A DNA stretch of 64,000 nt from JAWWOL01 sp963797535 (lineage in GTDB: Bacteria > Actinomycetota > Actinomycetes > JAWWOL01), in contig CAWCPQ010000002.1 of the NCBI GenBank assembly GCA_963797535.1, positions 62,001-126,000 of the forward strand. The letters are read 5' to 3'. This document shows positions 8,336 to 15,787 of the stretch, piece after piece. The stretch's first letter is position 1. Each line of letters begins with the position of its first letter. The position numbers were made by a program, and so were the translations under genes. A model generated the notes under the pieces. It was not told the origin of the DNA. It did no database searches and saw only the letters and a list, made by a program, of their open reading frames with translations.

Positions 8336-8341
8336 TAGACT
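8336..8341 (+). promoter_or_regulatory. -10 element for the DEAD-box helicase
   Basis: TAGACT in the 319-bp divergent gap 8217-8535. Initiation about 7 nt downstream would give a 5' leader of roughly 185-190 nt before the helicase start. Confidence 0.4.
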
Positions 8342-8348
8342 GAACCCG

Positions 8349-8535
8349 TAACCGAGTCCACTGGTGGCACAGTCACGGTCCTTTTCCGGACCCGAGCTGC
8401 TCTGCCAGGGCTTCGGACGACCGCAGCGGTGCGGTCGCCAGGTCGCTGCTCCCGCGCCTGCCGCCTGCTGGTCTGCGCGGCGCGAGCGGAGCCCGATTTC
8501 GTGTCGACCTCCCCGCCCTTTGAGAGGCGTTTGCC
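8349..8535 (+). promoter_or_regulatory. Long structured 5' leader of the DEAD-box helicase
   Basis: No gene is visible here. The stretch contains the hairpin GGTCC-TTTTCC-GGACC (about 8378-8393) and several GC-rich complementary segments, and ends with the GAGAGG RBS (8522-8527). Long leaders with autoregulation are known for some DEAD-box RNA helicase genes; whether that applies here is inference. Confidence 0.3.
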
Positions 8536-10239
8536 CTGAGCACGTTCCGCGATCTCGGTGTACGGCAAGAAACCTGCGACGCCCTCGAGGCTGTCGGCAT
8601 CGTCTCGCCGTTCGCCATCCAGACCCTGTCCATCCCGCTCACGCTGACCGGCCAGGACATCATCGGCCAGGCCCGCACCGGCACCGGCAAGACGCTGGCC
8701 TTCGCCGTCCCGATCCTCGAACGGGTCGACGCACCCGGCGACGGACGCCCCCAGGCCCTGGTCGTCGTACCGACCCGCGAGCTGGCGATCCAGGTCGCCA
8801 GCGACATCGAGATCGCCGGCAAGACCAGGGGGGTGCGCGTGCTGACGATCTACGGCGGCCGCTCGTACGAGCCTCAGGTCGCCTCGCTGAAGGCCGGCGT
8901 CGAGGTCGTCGTCGGCACCCCCGGTCGGCTGCTCGACCTGTCCCGCCAGGGCATGCTCAACCTCACCGGCATCCGGGCGCTGGTCCTGGACGAGGCCGAC
9001 GAGATGCTCGACCTGGGCTTCCTCCCCGACGTCGAGAAGATCGTCGCCCAGCTGCCCACCGACCGGCAGACGATGCTGTTCTCCGCGACGATGCCCTCAG
9101 CCGTGCTGACCCTCTCGCGGCGCTACATGCGCCAGGCGACCACGGTCCGCGCCGAGGAGCCGGAGGAGAACCGCACGGTCCCGACCACCGCCCAGCACGT
9201 GTTCCGGGCGCACCCGCTGGACAAGCCGGAGATGCTCGCTCGCATCCTGCAGGCCGATGGGCGCGGGCTGACCATCATCTTCACCCGCACCAAGCGGGCG
9301 GCCGACAAGCTGTCCCTCGACCTGACCGAGCGCGGGTTCGCGGCCGCAGCCGTGCACGGAGACCTCGGTCAGGGCCAGCGCGAGCAGGCGCTGCGGGCGT
9401 TCCGCACCGGCAAGGTCGACGTCCTGGTCGCGACCGATGTCGCCGCTCGCGGCATCGACGTCAAGGACGTCACCCACGTGGTCAACTACACGTGTCCCGA
9501 GGACGAGAAGACCTACCTGCACCGGATCGGGCGCACCGGCCGGGCCGGCGAGACCGGGACCGCGATCACGTTCGTCGACTGGGATGAGCTGACCCGCTGG
9601 AACAGCATCAACCAGATCCTCGAGCTGCCGTTCCCGGACCCGCCCGAGACCTACTCGACGTCGGACTCCCTGTACGAGGCCCTCGACATCCCGCGTACGG
9701 TCACCGGCACCTTGCCCAGGGCCCAGCGGCACCGGGCCGGCCTCGACGCCGAGACGCTCGAGGACCTCGGCGAGACCGGCCGTTCGCGCAAGCCCGCCGG
9801 CGGTGCTGGCAAGTCAGGGTCCGGCTCGCGTTCACGCGGCGGCTCGAGCGGCAGCGGCTCCGGCGGCTCCGGTTCGGGTTCGCGTTCCGGTGCGTCCGCC
9901 GACACCGAGCCGGGCGAGAAGGTCGAGCGGGCGCCGCGCACCCCGCGCCAGCGCTCGCGCACCCGTACCCGCAGCGGCCAGCCAGCTGCCGGTGGTGCGG
10001 AGGCGTCCACCGCCAGCCCGGCGACAGCGGACGGTGCCGCGGAGTCCTCTGCCGTGACCAACGCCGATGCACCCACCAGCACCGATGCACCCGCCACCAC
10101 TGCACCCGCCGCCAACGGCACCGACGGCACGGCACCCGCCCGCCGTCGCCGCCGCCGCGGCGGACGGGGCAGCGGCTCGGGCGGCGGCGCCGGCACGGCA
10201 GCCGCCGACGACGCGGCACCCACCACCGCCACCGAGTAG
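8536..10239 (+). CDS. rhlE: DEAD-box ATP-dependent RNA helicase (RhlE-like), apparent CTG start
   Basis: A 567-residue RNA helicase. Motifs in order: Q motif (FRDLGV then FAIQ), I ARTGTGKT, Ia PTRELA, GG, TPGR, II DEAD in LDEADEMLDLGF, III SAT, IV IIFTRTK, V TDVAARGID, VI HRIGRTGRAG. After about residue 400 comes a low-complexity Ser/Gly/Arg- and Ala/Thr/Pro-rich tail ending in Arg-rich and Gly-rich stretches, likely an RNA-contact tail. The frame is open back to TGA 8521-8523 and has no ATG, GTG or TTG before motif Ia. CTG 8536, 8 nt after GAGAGG, is the only well-placed start and gives the expected LSTFRDLGV N-terminus. It likely remodels rRNA or mRNA. Confidence 0.93.
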   Translation: MSTFRDLGVRQETCDALEAVGIVSPFAIQTLSIPLTLTGQDIIGQARTGTGKTLAFAVPILERVDAPGDGRPQALVVVPTRELAIQVASDIEIAGKTRGVRVLTIYGGRSYEPQVASLKAGVEVVVGTPGRLLDLSRQGMLNLTGIRALVLDEADEMLDLGFLPDVEKIVAQLPTDRQTMLFSATMPSAVLTLSRRYMRQATTVRAEEPEENRTVPTTAQHVFRAHPLDKPEMLARILQADGRGLTIIFTRTKRAADKLSLDLTERGFAAAAVHGDLGQGQREQALRAFRTGKVDVLVATDVAARGIDVKDVTHVVNYTCPEDEKTYLHRIGRTGRAGETGTAITFVDWDELTRWNSINQILELPFPDPPETYSTSDSLYEALDIPRTVTGTLPRAQRHRAGLDAETLEDLGETGRSRKPAGGAGKSGSGSRSRGGSSGSGSGGSGSGSRSGASADTEPGEKVERAPRTPRQRSRTRTRSGQPAAGGAEASTASPATADGAAESSAVTNADAPTSTDAPATTAPAANGTDGTAPARRRRRRGGRGSGSGGGAGTAAADDAAPTTATE

Positions 10240-10266
10240 CCCCACCGTCACCTGGTCAATCCTCCC

Positions 10267-10305
10267 GGTCGGAGGCGGCGTGAATCGCCACGCTGACCCG
10301 ACCGG
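10267..10305 (+). terminator. Stem-loop after the helicase gene
   Basis: CGGTCGG (10267-10273) pairs with CCGACCG (10299-10305), and an inner GCGT/ACGC pairs within the loop, 28 bp after the helicase stop. There is no U-run, so this is a candidate GC-rich terminator rather than a classical one. The rest of the 214-bp gap to 10454 has no recognised element apart from an AAGGAGG RBS at 10441-10447. Confidence 0.4.
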
Positions 10306-10453
10306 CGCCCCGGTATGCCCCCTTTGTGCCGCTGTGTCCAGCTCCGGCGCGAACGAGCGGCCTCGGTTGAGCCGTTCGCCGGAATCGGTCGGCCAATCGC
10401 GTAAAGATCGGCGTCCGGGCGGCCGACGTGGTTGTGGGCCAAGGAGGTTGCAC

Positions 10454-10912
10454 ATGGTGTTGCAGACGGTGGCGGGTCACCGAGTCGGCGAAGATGCCGA
10501 GGACTTGAAGGCGTGGATGTCCGGTCTCAGCGGCTGTCCCGCGGTGACCCACACGCTTCAGACGGCATGTAGCAGCGACAAGCACGGCGACACGCCCGCG
10601 ACGTGGTTCTACATCGAGGGCGACCCGCACAACGGCATCGCACGCCGACGTTGCCTGTCCTGTGGCGAGGTCTCGCACCTGCTCGACTCCGCGGACCACT
10701 GGAACTACCCGGCCATGTGGTGCTGCAAGGGCTGCCAGCAGTCGATCGCCGAGGTCGCCATCGGCGTCCACGCCGAGCCGGACGGCAACGGCAGTCCTCG
10801 GGTCAGCTGGCTCGCGGTCGGCGTGCGCTGCGTCGAGTGCGGCCGCTTCGACGGCGTCACCGACATGATCGTCCACAACCTCACGCTCGACGACGTCGCG
10901 AACGGCGTCTGA
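10454..10912 (+). CDS. Conserved Cys-rich (zinc-ribbon-like) protein of unknown function
   Basis: A 152-residue protein I cannot assign to a named family. ATG 10454 is 6 nt after a perfect AAGGAGG, so the long upstream frame is rejected. Three CxxC-type knuckles are visible: RRCLSCGEV (about residues 71-78), WCCKGCQQS (about 93-100) and VRCVECGRF (about 125-133), compatible with one or two structural zinc sites. The N-terminus has CPAVTHTLQTACSS and a YIEGDPHNG stretch. No signal peptide or membrane segment. It lies downstream of the helicase and is followed by a strong hairpin, so it may be a one-gene unit. Confidence 0.8.
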   Translation: MVLQTVAGHRVGEDAEDLKAWMSGLSGCPAVTHTLQTACSSDKHGDTPATWFYIEGDPHNGIARRRCLSCGEVSHLLDSADHWNYPAMWCCKGCQQSIAEVAIGVHAEPDGNGSPRVSWLAVGVRCVECGRFDGVTDMIVHNLTLDDVANGV

Positions 10913-10935
10913 CCCAACCTCTCCCAGCACTTCCC

Positions 10936-10971
10936 ACGAGCGCACCCCCGCGACGGCGGAGGTGCGCTCGT
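10936..10971 (+). terminator. Strong 11-bp stem-loop after the Cys-rich gene
   Basis: ACGAGCGCACC (10936-10946) and GGTGCGCTCGT (10961-10971) form a perfect 11-bp stem, and CCGC/GCGG pair inside the 14-nt loop. It starts 23 bp after the stop and ends just before the next gene's -10, so it insulates the two units. The downstream U-tract is weak (TTGG). Confidence 0.65.
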
Positions 10972-10977
10972 TGGCGT

Positions 10978-10983
10978 TAGGGT
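10978..10983 (+). promoter_or_regulatory. -10 element for the alpha/beta hydrolase
   Basis: TAGGGT lies immediately after the terminator stem. A start near 10990 would leave about 21 nt of leader with the RBS AAGGGGG before GTG 11011. Confidence 0.4.
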
Positions 10984-11010
10984 CGAGCGAACCCGGAAGG
11001 GGGCGCAGGC

Positions 11011-11928
11011 GTGAGTACGCCCATGTCGGTGGTCGTTCCGCCCGGCGCTGAGCCGGTCTCGTTCGCGCTGCCCGCGGGAACCCTGCACGCCCTCGACGCG
11101 GCGCCCGTCGGTGACCCGGTAGCCACGGCGGTCCTCGTACCCGGCTACACGGGCAGCAAGGAAGACTTCCTGTCCCTGCTCGAGCCCCTGACCGACGCCG
11201 GCTTCCGGGTCGTCGCCTACGACCAGCGTGGGCAGCACGAGTCCACCGGCCCCGACGATCCGGCGGCCTACAACATCACGGCGCTGGCCGCCGAGCTGCT
11301 CGCACTGATCGAGGTGCTCGGGGTCGGCCCGGTGCATGTCGTCGGACACTCCTTCGGTGGGCTCGTGGCGCGAGCGGGCGCCATCCGGTCCCCGCGGTCG
11401 TTCCGGTCACTGACCCTGCTCGACTCCGGGCCGAGCGCCCTCGGCGGCGAGCGCGCTGAACGGGTCGCGATCCTGCGCCCCGTGCTGCTCTCCGGAGGCA
11501 CGTCGGCCGTGTGGGACCACCTGGTCGCTGCGAGCGCCGGCGACGAGCCGGCTCCCGCCGACGTCGGCGCGTTCCTCTACCGCCGGTTCCACAACAACAA
11601 CGCCACCGGGCTGCGGGTCATGGGCGACGAGCTGGTCAGCGCCGCCGACCGGACGAAGGACCTGCGCGACTCCGGGGTACGGGTCCTGGTGGCTTACGGC
11701 GACAGCGACGATGCCTGGGCACCGGCGACGCAGCACGACATGGCCACGCGCCTCGGTGCCAGCGAGGCGGTGATCGCCGGCGCCGTGCACTCCCCGGCGG
11801 TCGAGCAGCCAGCCGCCACCGCCGGCGTGCTGCTGGACTTCTGGCGCGGCGCGGGCCCCGGCTGGACTCCGGCGTCCCCTGGCCTTTACGGTCTCCAGCA
11901 GGCGCCTCCCCCCGCGCCGTCGAGATAA
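11011..11928 (+). CDS. Alpha/beta hydrolase
   Basis: A 305-residue alpha/beta-fold hydrolase. Visible catalytic elements are the nucleophile elbow GHSFGG (Ser about residue 112), an oxyanion-side VPGYTGSKED loop near residue 46, DQRGQHES, an acid in AYGDSDDAW and a catalytic His in GAVHSPAVE near the C-terminus. No signal peptide, so cytosolic. Substrate cannot be deduced; esterase, peptidase and haloperoxidase-like members share these motifs. GTG 11011 is preceded by AAGGGGG. Transcribed in the same direction as the DUF349 gene that follows. Confidence 0.88.
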   Translation: MSTPMSVVVPPGAEPVSFALPAGTLHALDAAPVGDPVATAVLVPGYTGSKEDFLSLLEPLTDAGFRVVAYDQRGQHESTGPDDPAAYNITALAAELLALIEVLGVGPVHVVGHSFGGLVARAGAIRSPRSFRSLTLLDSGPSALGGERAERVAILRPVLLSGGTSAVWDHLVAASAGDEPAPADVGAFLYRRFHNNNATGLRVMGDELVSAADRTKDLRDSGVRVLVAYGDSDDAWAPATQHDMATRLGASEAVIAGAVHSPAVEQPAATAGVLLDFWRGAGPGWTPASPGLYGLQQAPPPAPSR

Positions 11929-11978
11929 CGATCCGCGCCTGACCCGCGCCGTTGCCCGGCGTCCACGGTCCGACCGGA

Positions 11979-11984
11979 CACAAT
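11979..11984 (+). promoter_or_regulatory. -10 element, leaderless start of the DUF349 gene
   Basis: CACAAT lies 6 nt before GTG 11991 (spacer GGCGGA). It deviates from TAnnnT at the first base but keeps the spacing of the other leaderless genes here, and no RBS is present. Confidence 0.4.
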
Positions 11985-11990
11985 GGCGGA

Positions 11991-13220
11991 GTGACCGAAC
12001 CGATGACCCCCACCGACAGCCACGGCGAGTCTGACCCGAGCCAGTACGGCAGGGTGGACGCCGACGGCACCGTCTACCTCACGACGGCCGACGGAGAGCG
12101 GGCGATCGGGTCGTGGATGACGGGTGACCCCGCTGCGGGCCTCGCCTACTACGGTCGACGCTACGAGGACCTGATGACCAGGGCCCGGCTCGTCCGCGAC
12201 CGGCTGGCTGCTGGCACGACCACTCCCGAGCAGGCGCTGAAGGCGGCGGCCGAGATCCGCGAGTCGCTCCCGACCGCCGACGTCCTCGGCGACCTGTCCG
12301 CCGTCGAGGCGGTGCTCGGCGAGGTCGACGGGGTGCTGGCCAAGCGTAAGGCCGAGCGGGCTCAGGCGCGGATGGCGGCTACGGCCGTACGGCGACGGCT
12401 GGTCGAGGAGGCGGAGGGCCTGGTCGAGTCGACCACCTGGAACGCGACCGGCGACCGGTTCAAGGCGATCGTCGAGGAGTGGACTGCCGCCGGTCACGGT
12501 GACCGCCGCGACGAGGACGCGCTGTGGAAGCGGCTGTCCGCCGCGAGGGCTGCCTTCGGCGAGCGCAGGCGCGCCGCCTTCATCGAGCGCGACCGCGAGC
12601 GCGAGAACGCCCGGCAGCGCAAGGAGCAGCTGATCCGCGAGGCCGAGGCGCTGTCCGACTCCAGCGAGTGGACGGACACCGCGCGCAAGTACCGCGACCT
12701 GATGGACCGCTGGAAGGCCGCGGGCCGCGCGCCCAAGGCGGAGGACGACGCGCTGTGGAACAGGTTCCGTACCGCCCAGGACGCCTTCTTCGCCCGCCGG
12801 GCCGAGACGTTCTCGGCCCGCGACTCCGAGTTCGCGGCCAACCAGAAAGCCAAGGAAGCGCTGCTCGAGCGGGCCGAGCGGATCGACCCGCGCTCGGACC
12901 TGGTCGGCGCGCAGGCCCAGCTGCGGCAGATCCAGGACGAGTGGGAGGCGATCGGCAAGGTACCCCGCGAGGTCATCGACTCCCTCGAGGGCCGGCTCGA
13001 GGCGGTCGAGGACCGGGTACGGGAGGCCTCCGAGGCGCGCTGGCAGCGTCAGCCGGCCCAGGACACCGGCATGATCGGCCAGCTTCGCCGCAACGTCGCC
13101 GAGCTCGAGGACAAGGTCGCCAGGGCCAACGCCCGCGGTGACGCCAAGGCGGCCAAGGCCGCCGAGGCCGAGCTCGCGAGCAAGCGGATGTTCCTGCAGA
13201 TGGCAGAGGACGCCCGGTAG
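11991..13220 (+). CDS. DUF349 repeat protein
   Basis: A 409-residue, highly charged and largely helical protein. It contains successive DUF349 repeats, recognisable by pattern lines such as FKAIVEEWTAAGH, YRDLMDRWKAAGRAP and IQDEWEAIGKVP, each followed by LWxRx2xARxAFxxRR-type helices. The N-terminus (residues 20-60) has a small YGRVDADGTVYL beta element typical of actinobacterial members, and the C-terminus is a coiled coil (RRNVAELEDKVARANARGD). Family function is poorly known; roles in nucleic-acid processes or stress have been suggested. The start was set at GTG 11991 by the leaderless promoter geometry; ATG 12003 is an alternative. Confidence 0.88.
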   Translation: MTEPMTPTDSHGESDPSQYGRVDADGTVYLTTADGERAIGSWMTGDPAAGLAYYGRRYEDLMTRARLVRDRLAAGTTTPEQALKAAAEIRESLPTADVLGDLSAVEAVLGEVDGVLAKRKAERAQARMAATAVRRRLVEEAEGLVESTTWNATGDRFKAIVEEWTAAGHGDRRDEDALWKRLSAARAAFGERRRAAFIERDRERENARQRKEQLIREAEALSDSSEWTDTARKYRDLMDRWKAAGRAPKAEDDALWNRFRTAQDAFFARRAETFSARDSEFAANQKAKEALLERAERIDPRSDLVGAQAQLRQIQDEWEAIGKVPREVIDSLEGRLEAVEDRVREASEARWQRQPAQDTGMIGQLRRNVAELEDKVARANARGDAKAAKAAEAELASKRMFLQMAEDAR

Positions 13221-13248
13221 GACGCCAGGTGAGAACGCAGCCGAGGCC

Positions 13249-13533
13249 TCAGCCGATCGGCTCGAGGCAGGCCCCGGACAGCCACTCCTGGACGAGGATC
13301 GTCTGCCGCCCGTCGTCGACGGCGTAGACGACGCGCCCTTGCCACACGGTGGCCGTGACCTTGCGCCACTCGAGCAGGAGCCCCGGCCAGCGACCGGGAT
13401 GGTCGGGCAGCCCGCTGACCCAGCAGTGCCGGGTGCCGGCAGCCGATGTCTCGCGCCGTGATGCCGTACGGGACAACGCCGACCGCTCGGCGAGCGAGGG
13501 CCGGTCGCGAGGTGCGTTCATGCCGCCGGCCAT
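13249..13533 (-). CDS. Small conserved actinobacterial protein, function unknown
   Basis: A 94-residue basic protein convergent with the DUF349 gene. The core RHCWVSGLPDHPGRWPGLLLEW followed by WQGRVVYAV and LVQEWL resembles small beta-rich proteins that I recall next to DUF349-type genes in other actinobacteria. It is not a shadow: its codon use has the expected GC-rich third positions and the core is protein-like. The start is uncertain; ATG 13533 and ATG 13521 are both possible, and the first 30 residues are low in complexity. No catalytic motif or membrane segment is seen. Confidence 0.65.
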   Translation of the reverse strand: MAGGMNAPRDRPSLAERSALSRTASRRETSAAGTRHCWVSGLPDHPGRWPGLLLEWRKVTATVWQGRVVYAVDDGRQTILVQEWLSGACLEPIG

Positions 13534-13700
13534 CCATCCAGCATGTCACAGGCATCGAACGCATGTTCGACCGGATGCCGTACGGATGACCGTTTGGCGG
13601 CCCACCGACGGGGCACTCACGCACGACCCCCGTCGGCCGTTTTGTCGGTTTTCTCCTGATATTTCGGCCGACGGAACCGTGCTCATTGAGGAGGACGCAC

Positions 13701-15293
13701 ATGTCACGTTGGTCCACGGTGCTCGCCCGGGTCGCCGTCCCGGTCGCATTGACGCCCTTCGTACTCGCGGCCACGCCCGCAGCCGCGACCAGCTCCCACG
13801 TGGTGATGACCGACCGAGGGAAGGTGAAGGGGGCGACGTCGCAAGGCGTCGAGAGATTCCTCGGCATCCCTTACGCGGCTGCGCCCACCGGCGCCCTGCG
13901 TTGGAAGGCCCCGCGGCCGGCGGCGGCCTGGATGGGCGTCCGCAACGCCACCTCGTTCGGTAACCCGTGCCCGGTCCTGCCGAGCACCAACGGCCCGCGA
14001 AGCGAGACCGAGGACTGCCTCGTCATCAACGTCTGGCGGCCTGCCGGCACCCCCGCCAAGAAGAAGCTGCCGGTCCACGTCTTCATCCACGGCGGCGGCC
14101 TGGTCAACGGCAGCGGCGCACAGAATGACGAGTCCAAGCTGGTCCGCGAGACCGGCGTCATCGGCGTCAGCTTCAACTACCGGCTCGGCGTCTTCGGCTT
14201 CCTGCGGACGCCGGGGCTCGCGAACGAGGGCGACGACGCCGGCAACTACGGCTTCCTCGACCAGCAGGCAGCCCTGCACTGGGTGCAGCGCAACATCGGG
14301 TCGTTCGGCGGCCGGGCCAGCGATGTCACCATTGACGGCGAGTCAGCCGGCGGCTGGTCGGTCTGCGGCCACCTGGTCGCCACCAGCTCCAGCGGGCTGT
14401 TCTCCAAGGCCATGATCCAGAGCGGATCGTGCTACAGCCAGACCCCGGCGCGGGCCGAGCAGCGCGGCACGTCGTTCGCTACCGCGGCCGGCTGCAGCAG
14501 TCCGGCCACCCAGGACGCGTGCCTGCGCGCGGCACCGGTCGGCAAGCTCCTGGACGCCAGCAACGGTTTCAGTGCCGCCTTCGTCTCCGGCACGCTGACC
14601 TTCCCCGAGCCGCTGAACACCGCCGTGCACGCCGGCCGGTTCCAGCGGGTCCCGGTGCTGATCGGCTCGAACCGTGACGAGGGCCGGACCTTCGCCCAGG
14701 GCTTCATCGGCGCCAACCGCACGGCGTACGAGGGCTTCGTCTCGAGCACCTTCGGCGCCAGGGCCGGCGACGTGCTCAAGCACTACCCGTGGCCGTCGAC
14801 GTCGACGAAGTTCACCGCCGCCTACCTGGTCGGCGCGATCGAGACCGACGCCGGCCTCATCGCCGGCATCGGAGGCTGCACCAACCGCACCCTGACCCGG
14901 ACGTTCGCGCACTACACCCGCACCTATGCGTACGAGTTCGCCAACCGGACCGGACCCGGCCTGACCCAGATCCCCGGCTACGTGTGGGGTGCCGGACATG
15001 CGGCCGAGCTGGCGTACATCTGGCCGTCGTTCAACAACGGCACGCCCATCGCCCCGCTGTTCAACGCCTCCGAGCGCAAGCTGGCCCACCAGATGGTGCA
15101 GTACTGGGGCGCCTTCACCAAGCACGGCAGCCCGCACGTCGCGGGTCTGCAGAACTGGCCGCGCTTCGGACCGCAGGGCAAGGTGCTCTCGCTGCGGACC
15201 GGCGCCAGCAAGGTGATCACGTCCACGGCGTACAAGGCCGAGCACCAGTGCGGCTTCTGGTCGACCATGCCCTTGATCGACCTGACCGCGTAG
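13701..15293 (+). CDS. Secreted type B carboxylesterase
   Basis: A 530-residue esterase exported by a Sec signal peptide (MSRWSTVLARVAVPVALTP, cleavage near ATPAAA). Type B family markers are in order: GIPYAAAP, EDCLVINVWRP, oxyanion-hole HGGGLVNGS, nucleophile elbow GESAGG (Ser about residue 217), GSNRDEGRTF for the acidic residue and a catalytic-His region near TKHGSPHV. It would hydrolyse carboxylic esters outside the cell; natural substrate unknown. ATG 13701 is 6 nt after GGAGG. It ends 3 bp from the convergent VOC gene and appears to be transcribed alone. Confidence 0.93.
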   Translation: MSRWSTVLARVAVPVALTPFVLAATPAAATSSHVVMTDRGKVKGATSQGVERFLGIPYAAAPTGALRWKAPRPAAAWMGVRNATSFGNPCPVLPSTNGPRSETEDCLVINVWRPAGTPAKKKLPVHVFIHGGGLVNGSGAQNDESKLVRETGVIGVSFNYRLGVFGFLRTPGLANEGDDAGNYGFLDQQAALHWVQRNIGSFGGRASDVTIDGESAGGWSVCGHLVATSSSGLFSKAMIQSGSCYSQTPARAEQRGTSFATAAGCSSPATQDACLRAAPVGKLLDASNGFSAAFVSGTLTFPEPLNTAVHAGRFQRVPVLIGSNRDEGRTFAQGFIGANRTAYEGFVSSTFGARAGDVLKHYPWPSTSTKFTAAYLVGAIETDAGLIAGIGGCTNRTLTRTFAHYTRTYAYEFANRTGPGLTQIPGYVWGAGHAAELAYIWPSFNNGTPIAPLFNASERKLAHQMVQYWGAFTKHGSPHVAGLQNWPRFGPQGKVLSLRTGASKVITSTAYKAEHQCGFWSTMPLIDLTA

Positions 15294-15296
15294 CCG

Positions 15297-15668
15297 TCAG
15301 CTCTGCAGAACCGAGAGGATGTTGCCCGCGGGGTCGGTGAACCAGGCGATGAGTGGCCCGCCTTGCCGGTTGATGCCGTGCTCGTCGGTGCCGGGGTACT
15401 TCGTCATCTCGACCCCGCTGGCAGCAAGTTCCTCGACCGCCTTGTCGATGTCGTCGACCGGGAAGTTGAGGATCGTGTAGGTCGCGGGTTCGAAGTCGGG
15501 CTTGGGATAGATGAGCGTGTCCCTGTCGCCCGACTCGGCCGCCAGGTGCAGGGTCAGCATGCCGTTGGCCTCGGTCACCCGCAGCCCCAGGGTCTGCCCG
15601 TAGAACTCCTTGGCGGCCGCGATGTCGGGCGCGGCGAACCCGCTGAAAGCCTTGCTCTCGGTCAGCAT
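15297..15668 (-). CDS. VOC superfamily (glyoxalase/dioxygenase-like) protein
   Basis: A 123-residue protein with the paired beta-alpha-beta-beta-beta modules of the vicinal-oxygen-chelate fold. The first module begins with AFSGFAAPDIAAAKEFYGQTLGLRV and the second with TILNFPVDDIDKAVEELAASGV, ending PLIAWFTDPAGNILSVLQS. It resembles the glyoxalase/bleomycin-resistance group, in which many members have no known substrate; a metal site is not obvious. ATG 15668 is preceded by GAGGGAGA. It converges with the esterase and is divergent from the GGDEF-EAL gene. Confidence 0.9.
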   Translation of the reverse strand: MLTESKAFSGFAAPDIAAAKEFYGQTLGLRVTEANGMLTLHLAAESGDRDTLIYPKPDFEPATYTILNFPVDDIDKAVEELAASGVEMTKYPGTDEHGINRQGGPLIAWFTDPAGNILSVLQS

Positions 15669-15787
15669 CAGGGTCTCCCTCTCGTTTCGTGTCCTCCTAT
15701 GGACTACCCCCGATGGGGCAACTCATCGGTCGGCAGCCAAGGTCCGCCGTCCGCCAGGCTTGATTGGGCCGTCCGGCGTGCCGAGTG

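Noticed and set aside
9800..10235. Repeat-like Ser/Gly and Ala/Thr/Pro DNA in the helicase tail
   Set aside because: It is low-complexity coding sequence of a disordered protein tail, not a DNA repeat element or CRISPR.
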